DNA of 5,745 nt from contig JAGHBH010000054.1 of NCBI GenBank assembly GCA_021161085.1, forward strand, positions 1 through 5,745, given 5' to 3'. The position numbers and the translations under genes are program-made. A model generated the notes under the pieces. It did not search any database and was not told the origin of the DNA. It worked only from the letters and a program-made list of their open reading frames with translations. Source of the DNA: Thermoplasmata archaeon (GTDB lineage Archaea; Thermoplasmatota; Thermoplasmata; JAGHBH01). Of this stretch, positions 4,760 to 5,745 are shown in pieces (positions within the stretch are counted from its first letter, which is position 1; every line of letters begins with the position of its first letter).

Positions 4760-5272
4760 ATGCCCTTGAAGATGTACACCCACGCCCTGGTCGGCTCCTC
4801 TGCGTCCGTGGTGCTCGTGGCCCTGGTCGGCTCCCACCCCGCGGCATCTATCTACCTGCAGACCCGGGGCGTGGGCGTCCTGGAGGCCGCCGCCGTCGGA
4901 GCGTTCTTCGGCGTGCTGCCGGACATGGACATCATCCTCCACGGGGCCGGGGCCATGCGGCACCGGGGGCCGTTGAGCCACAGTCTCCTCGCCTCCATCC
5001 TGATCTCTCTGGCAGCCCTCATCCTCCTCCCATTCGTCCCCCGGGGCCTGCCCGTCCACCCCGGATCGTGGATCCCGGCCGTGGCCTTCCTGGCCTCCTT
5101 CCTTCACTCGGCCGTGGACAGCCTAACCCCCTCCGGAACCCTCCTCTTCTATCCGCTGTCAAGAAAACGCTTCAGGGGCGGGGTGCGGTACGACAGCATC
5201 TGGGCCAACGTCCTCATATCGGCCGTGGCCCTGGCCCTGGCGGCGCTCATAGGAACTCCAACCTCTTTTTGA
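4760..5272 (+). CDS. DUF457 / YdjM-type membrane-bound metal-dependent hydrolase-like protein
   Basis: The 170-residue integral membrane protein has the conserved His/Asp pattern of DUF457 (YdjM/LexA-regulated) proteins. It shows THALVG with His8, GVLPDMDI (51-58) with Asp55 and Asp57, HRGPLSHS (68-75) with His68 and His74, and FLHSAVDSLTPSGTLLFYP (114-132) with His116 and Asp120. Hydrophobic stretches near 10-25, 40-54, 76-93, 104-118 and 148-164 suggest about four membrane segments with the metal-binding residues near their ends. The N-terminus is not a cleavable signal. The family is predicted to be a metal-dependent hydrolase, but its substrate is unknown; a phospholipid or lipid-linked substrate is only a guess. 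The start at 4760 fits the TATA spacing; an in-frame ATG at 4772 is possible. The last 26 bp overlap the end of the convergent glyS. Confidence 0.82.
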   Translation: MPLKMYTHALVGSSASVVLVALVGSHPAASIYLQTRGVGVLEAAAVGAFFGVLPDMDIILHGAGAMRHRGPLSHSLLASILISLAALILLPFVPRGLPVHPGSWIPAVAFLASFLHSAVDSLTPSGTLLFYPLSRKRFRGGVRYDSIWANVLISAVALALAALIGTPTSF

Positions 5273-5745
5273 GATATCCGTCCAGGTCCCCTATGGCCAC
5301 CCTCTCCTGCTCCCCGGTGTCCCTCTCCCTCACGGTGACATCCCCCTTCTCCAGGCTGGTGTGGTCCACGGTGATGCAGCAGGGCGTCCCCACCTCGTCC
5401 ATCCTGGCATAACGCCTGCCTATGCTGCCTCCCTCGTCGTAGAACACCCTCCACCCCTTCTTCCGGAGCATCCCGGCAATCTCCCTTGCCATCTCGTCCA
5501 TTCCGTCCCGGGCCATCAATGGGAACACGGCCGCCTGGTAGGGGGCCACCCAGGGGGGCAGTTTGAGTATCCTGTATCTCTCTCCCCCCTTCTCGGTCTC
5601 CACCAGACAGTGCTCCAGCACGGTGTACATGATGCGGTCCAGACCGTAGGACGGCTCCACCACGTGGGGCACCACATGCTCGCCGGAGACGGAGACCCCC
5701 CTCTCCTCCACGGTATAGGCATCGCCGGGGACCTCCACCCTCTCC
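5247..5745 (-). CDS. glyS: Glycyl-tRNA synthetase, C-terminal part (5' end outside window)
   Basis: This class II synthetase charges tRNA-Gly with glycine in the cytoplasm. The window has the last 165 residues, and the start lies beyond the right edge. Class II motif 3 is seen in PHVVEPSYGLDRIMYTVLEH. The anticodon-binding domain follows: LKLPPWVAPYQAAVFPLM, then YDEGGSIGRRYARMDEVGTP, then TVDHTSLEKGDVTVRERD and DTGEQERV. These are typical of the archaeal/eukaryal (alpha2) GlyRS, not the bacterial alpha2-beta2 form. The protein ends DLDGYLKKRLEFL. Its last 26 bp overlap the convergent membrane-protein gene, and no T-run follows its stop on the minus strand. Confidence 0.96.
   Translation of the reverse strand, partial: ERVEVPGDAYTVEERGVSVSGEHVVPHVVEPSYGLDRIMYTVLEHCLVETEKGGERYRILKLPPWVAPYQAAVFPLMARDGMDEMAREIAGMLRKKGWRVFYDEGGSIGRRYARMDEVGTPCCITVDHTSLEKGDVTVRERDTGEQERVAIGDLDGYLKKRLEFL
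5266..5270 (+). terminator. Possible oligo-T terminator for the DUF457 gene
   Basis: Five T residues (5266-5270) run into the TGA stop at 5270-5272. Archaeal RNA polymerase can terminate at short oligo-T tracts without a hairpin. This is the only T-run of this length near a plus-strand gene end here. It lies inside the glyS coding overlap and five T residues are at the low limit, so it may be chance. Confidence 0.22.

Noticed and set aside
3775..5412. A 545-codon open plus-strand frame through the AsnB-like, DUF457 and glyS regions
   Set aside because: It runs antisense to two recognisable genes and out of frame with a third, with low-complexity Pro/Gly/His/Arg sequence. It is a shadow of codon bias.
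1..5745. CRISPR arrays, tRNA/rRNA genes, insertion sequences or prophage genes
   Set aside because: No regularly spaced repeats, cloverleaf or rRNA-like stretches, transposase motifs or terminal inverted repeats were seen on either strand.

Overview
The window comes from an archaeon. It carries the beta subunit of the archaeal/eukaryal initiation factor 2 and an archaeal/eukaryal-type glycyl-tRNA synthetase. Promoters look like archaeal TATA boxes, and codon use is rich in AGG (Arg) and ATA (Ile) on a GC-rich background. Several first genes have a TATA-like box centred about 26-27 nt before the start codon, which suggests leaderless transcripts. The one clear second gene of an operon has a Shine-Dalgarno-like site instead. 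This fits a euryarchaeote, perhaps of the Thermoplasmatota, but the lineage call is inference only.

Layout, left to right: (1) aIF2-beta, minus strand, running off the left edge. (2) A two-gene minus-strand unit: a coiled-coil protein (1679-2557) followed by an NDP-sugar pyrophosphorylase with a left-handed beta-helix tail (566-1645). (3) Divergent from it across an 84-bp promoter region, an overlapping plus-strand pair: a GmhA-like phosphoheptose isomerase (2642-3271) and a GmhB-like HAD phosphatase (3231-3854). (4) A minus-strand stand-alone asparagine-synthetase-like ATP pyrophosphatase (3844-4665), whose end overlaps gmhB by 11 bp. (5) Across a second divergent promoter region, a small DUF457/YdjM-type membrane protein (4760-5272). 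(6) The C-terminal part of glycyl-tRNA synthetase, minus strand, running off the right edge, whose end overlaps the membrane gene by 26 bp.

The most interesting block is 566-3854. GmhA and GmhB catalyse the isomerase and phosphatase steps of nucleotide-activated D-glycero-D-manno-heptose synthesis. The divergent nucleotidyltransferase is of the COG1208 kind, which includes HddC, so it is a candidate for the final activation step. That suggests an archaeal GDP-heptose-like route feeding surface glycosylation. The heptose kinase is not in the window and the sugar specificity is unproven. The other genes are translation housekeeping (aIF2-beta, GlyRS), a divergent AsnB-like enzyme of unknown substrate, and a membrane hydrolase-like protein. 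No RNA genes, mobile elements, CRISPR arrays or long repeats were seen.
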